Positions 4,601-5,422 of a stretch of 5,422 nt of DNA are shown here, one piece after another. The DNA lies in NCBI GenBank assembly GCA_012270625.1, contig JAAXHZ010000283.1, positions 1-5,422 of the forward strand. The letters are read 5' to 3'. A program made the position numbers and the translations under genes. This DNA is from Dehalococcoidia bacterium (GTDB taxonomy: Bacteria; Chloroflexota; Dehalococcoidia; SAR202; UBA11138). The notes beneath the pieces are model-generated. The model saw only the letters and a program-made list of their open reading frames with translations, ran no database searches and was not told where the DNA came from. Each line of letters begins with the position of its first letter. Positions within the stretch are counted from its first letter, which is position 1.

Positions 4601-5422
4601 AAGGGCAGCGGGACCAGAGACGCCGAGCAGCTGAAGAGTGCGATAGACAGTTCAACAGGCCGATTCGCTTGGCTTGATCGCGGAGACTGGAAGTGCTCCG
4701 GCCCTCCTGTCGTCGGTTCGCTGCAGGGACCGGTGCCGTCTTGCCTGAAGCACGACGTTGCCTATGGGGGCCTGCAGAAGATTGCGGGTATGAACACAGA
4801 TGCTCCTAACGGCACCGAATTGGATGAGGCGTGGAATCCGAGAAACAAGGCTCTTGCCGACTATAAATTCAAGGCCGACATCGAAAGGTGGGGATGTCAG
4901 GACCAGGCGCCTGAAGCCGCCGCCGTATGTGTGGATCTCGTCAGCTGGCTGGCATTGCCGATGTATTTCTGGGCGGTGACCGAGGTAAACCACAAGGGCT
5001 GGCCAGTCACTACTCGTGATGTTGAGGACATCGACGCACACGCTGGATTCATCACCTGTGACGAACCTGTGGTGCCAGAGGTCCGCAACGTGAAGATCAC
5101 CCACGAGGGTAGAACGTTCAAGGTATCTTGGGACTTCGTTCCAGGATGTGTATCCGCCACACTTGCGGACGTCTGGTTCGATGTCGAGTGGGGCTTCGTC
5201 AACTACCCCACGGAACCAGCGATCAGGAGAGGCGCCGAAAAGTGCTCGGTAAAAGTCAATCGACTCACCTGTTCCTACAGCTTGAACCATCCGCATCCTA
5301 ATACTGTAGTCACAGATGTATCGATCTACGTTGTTCCACGAGATCGTGAGTATGGTGGCAGCCACTACGGTGGCAAGGGCATCACCGGCCGTCGATCTAC
5401 TGTGAGCGGCCACTACCCCCTG
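1580..5422 (+). CDS. Large secreted multidomain protein: Calx-beta and Ig-like modules with a phospholipase A2-like domain (3' end off the window)
   Basis: An uninterrupted frame of 1281 codons, still open at the edge. Residues 1-31 are a signal peptide: Lys3, a hydrophobic core (VAFVAVVMLMMVL) and ASA before Q32. A Pro/Thr linker (35-46) follows. Next come two beta domains, each with one cysteine pair (C91/C113, C202/C226); two Calx-beta-like repeats (260-365, 378-482); and another beta domain (about 492-613, C551/C580) with a GSLSDRTFEYDGVIYSV-type strand pattern. Two cysteine-free Ig-like repeats (619-706, 709-799) share QWQ, WTNL and FRVVV. Residues 800-990 are partly helical and not recognised. 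Residues 996-1141 resemble bacterial phospholipase A2, and 1164 onward resembles a fibronectin-III domain. Calx-beta and Ig modules typically serve in adhesion or as spacers, so an exported, possibly surface-anchored lipid-active enzyme is the best inference; the anchor, if any, lies beyond the edge. Transcription is probably separate from the upstream regulator because of the terminator between them. Domain names rest on motif recognition, not on a profile search. Confidence 0.9.
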   Translation, partial: MLKQLTQYSAIGVAFVAVVMLMMVLPGEASAQEATPTPTPTVQPPTGKLVVAPNSLEAGEITRAVGFHVEPTDLEVRLEYSNHFALVSDSCAAGSSGATADAVAPTWIELRACSAGSGYVRLVASDTGLAIEEVSVIVTERMTWATIQAGAHPEIELSGVASTLTEGGSDDFSVDVTGLDSSEIYELYTVPLTYNLAFNGDCNDYEQREVLKGWIEYSTSYTVHACQPPGATLWAYLNLNGSPIVSTSITDEENRIAVAPTVTVTASQDSVTEGRSIAFTATSDYAGSSALTVNVGVTQSGSFISGTTPTSVTIGAGQSTASFTVDTDNDSVDESNGSVTARILSGTGYDVGSPSSVTVTVRDNDNSSPSPPSPSDPEVTISASGSSVTEGQSVEFTVTADAAPSSALTVNVGVTQSGSFISGTTPTSVTISSGKSTASFTVRTDDDSVDESNGSVTARILSGTGYDRGSPSTDTVSVQDNDEPTAPTPGSTWSTTLTSGFDSQSDEYGYYAGYTGSLSDRTFEYDGVIYSVLYTIWHQSGNKLEFKVDRCLKRSEFISLSIDSTSYSSPGGWRYSDAKCDADSALHQEFEFDNVRSNPLSSGSDYRITVAFAKDAITLPVTVETDAQEPFVGQAVTMTASTSASFGPVSSHQWQEWSGGQWTNLASATTASQVATSSTSGVRAFRVVVTNASSTTEHSSPITIQWRPMTVTVTASPDNPESGDASKRTVTLTATADAPSGVTYQWQQGNGSSWTNLGAASASASKTVSFTTRGTRKFRVVVSHAVVPTVESETIYVTWDKWAIVSDMANALSSAVATSTDYKTAQTSLLSCMNGGSGGASIASGADSIVPTPSFTSFGAILDSYTGATRVKMDAGGACSSQATTMFSTNQTVSRSELASLKASNSEYAALLETPQGQDFEANLADPDTLKLISYLGANVDKPGRLEAPLYASSGPGGSTTPPGTNLQQGTGLACLPNGVDGARLTLSNKLRVLNCLVFSTPHDFWVKGSGTRDAEQLKSAIDSSTGRFAWLDRGDWKCSGPPVVGSLQGPVPSCLKHDVAYGGLQKIAGMNTDAPNGTELDEAWNPRNKALADYKFKADIERWGCQDQAPEAAAVCVDLVSWLALPMYFWAVTEVNHKGWPVTTRDVEDIDAHAGFITCDEPVVPEVRNVKITHEGRTFKVSWDFVPGCVSATLADVWFDVEWGFVNYPTEPAIRRGAEKCSVKVNRLTCSYSLNHPHPNTVVTDVSIYVVPRDREYGGSHYGGKGITGRRSTVSGHYPL
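2357..2674 (+). repeat. Calx-beta-like repeat, copy 1
   Basis: It encodes residues 260-365, with SVTEG near the start, ALTVNVGV and STASFTV strands, the acidic turn DNDSVDESNG, and the closing TVTVRDND. This is the usual outline of bacterial Calx-beta-like modules, whose acidic residues often bind calcium. It aligns without gaps to copy 2 at an offset of 351 bp (117 codons). Confidence 0.8.
2708..3025 (+). repeat. Calx-beta-like repeat, copy 2
   Basis: It encodes residues 378-482 (aligned from P377). By hand count about 80% of residues match copy 1. The core 2792-2872 differs from 2441-2521 at only two of 81 bases, both synonymous. A Ser/Pro/Asp linker (about 367-377) separates the copies. 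Confidence 0.8.
3434..3976 (+). repeat. Tandem pair of Ig-like domains
   Basis: Residues 619-706 and 709-799 share the order beta strand with V.M.A/V.L.A, then (H/Y)QWQ, WTNL, R.FRVVV, and a closing strand ending in W. Both lack cysteines. They resemble bacterial Ig-like or PKD-type spacer modules. The DNA of the two copies is well diverged, so this duplication is older than the Calx-beta one. Confidence 0.6.
4565..5002 (+). other. Bacterial phospholipase A2-like domain within the secreted protein
   Basis: Residues 996-1141 follow the order seen in secreted bacterial phospholipase A2 enzymes, which hydrolyse the sn-2 ester of phospholipids with calcium. LVFSTPHDFWVKG is the opening helix. 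GDWKCSGPP resembles the calcium-loop region (family pattern near DGCS..P). SCLKHDVAYGG carries the catalytic CxxHD signature with H1058 and D1059. ALADYKFKADIERWGC is the second helix with a candidate partner aspartate D1094. C1117 and ALPMYFWAVTEV form the last helix. C1039/C1055 and C1106/C1117 are likely disulfides. An insertion of roughly 15-20 residues (about 1070-1088) lengthens the loop between the two catalytic helices compared with compact family members. Fold assignment is fairly firm; activity is inferred. Confidence 0.75.

Noticed and set aside
4652..5413. Minus-strand open frame of 253 codons
   Set aside because: It lies opposite the phospholipase-like and fibronectin-like coding region. 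The plus strand carries recognisable motifs and paired cysteines, and the minus frame shows no family pattern.

Overview
The window looks like a fragment of a mid-GC bacterial chromosome, most plausibly a Chloroflexota (SAR202/Dehalococcoidia-like) genome or metagenome contig. That is an inference from the company of genes: an Ldh-family oxidoreductase, a NarL/LuxR-type regulator and a very long secreted protein built of Calx-beta and Ig-like modules. No rRNA or other phylogenetic marker is present, so the assignment is tentative.

Layout. At the left edge (1-158, minus strand) is the N-terminal end of a malate/lactate/ureidoglycolate dehydrogenase-family gene, with a good ribosome binding site and an extended -10 promoter candidate. 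A 362-bp divergent, partly AT-rich intergenic region follows. On the plus strand, 521-1204 encodes a complete 227-residue response regulator. Its LuxR-type DNA-binding domain is intact, but its receiver domain lacks the phosphoacceptor aspartate and one of the two metal-binding acidic residues. A near-ideal rho-independent terminator (1252-1283) closes this gene.

The next non-coding stretch (1284-1579) holds an inverted repeat (1351-1378) and a cluster of CGGGACA motifs spaced 21-22 bp apart (1383-1469), bounded by a 9-bp inverted repeat. It could be an operator array or the remnant of a mobile-element end.

From 1580 to the right edge one uninterrupted reading frame of 1281 codons runs off the window. 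It starts at TTG behind a strong GGAGGG site. It encodes an exported protein with, in order: signal peptide, Pro/Thr linker, two Cys-paired beta domains, two Calx-beta-type repeats (a recent duplication), a further Cys-paired beta domain, two Ig-like repeats, an unassigned partly helical region, a bacterial phospholipase A2-like domain with a CxxHD catalytic motif, and a fibronectin-III-like domain cut by the edge. The phospholipase A2-like domain inside this adhesin-like architecture is the most interesting feature of the window.

The regulator and the secreted protein point the same way but are separated by a terminator and 375 bp, so they are probably transcribed separately. A regulatory link between them through the repeat cluster is possible but unproven.
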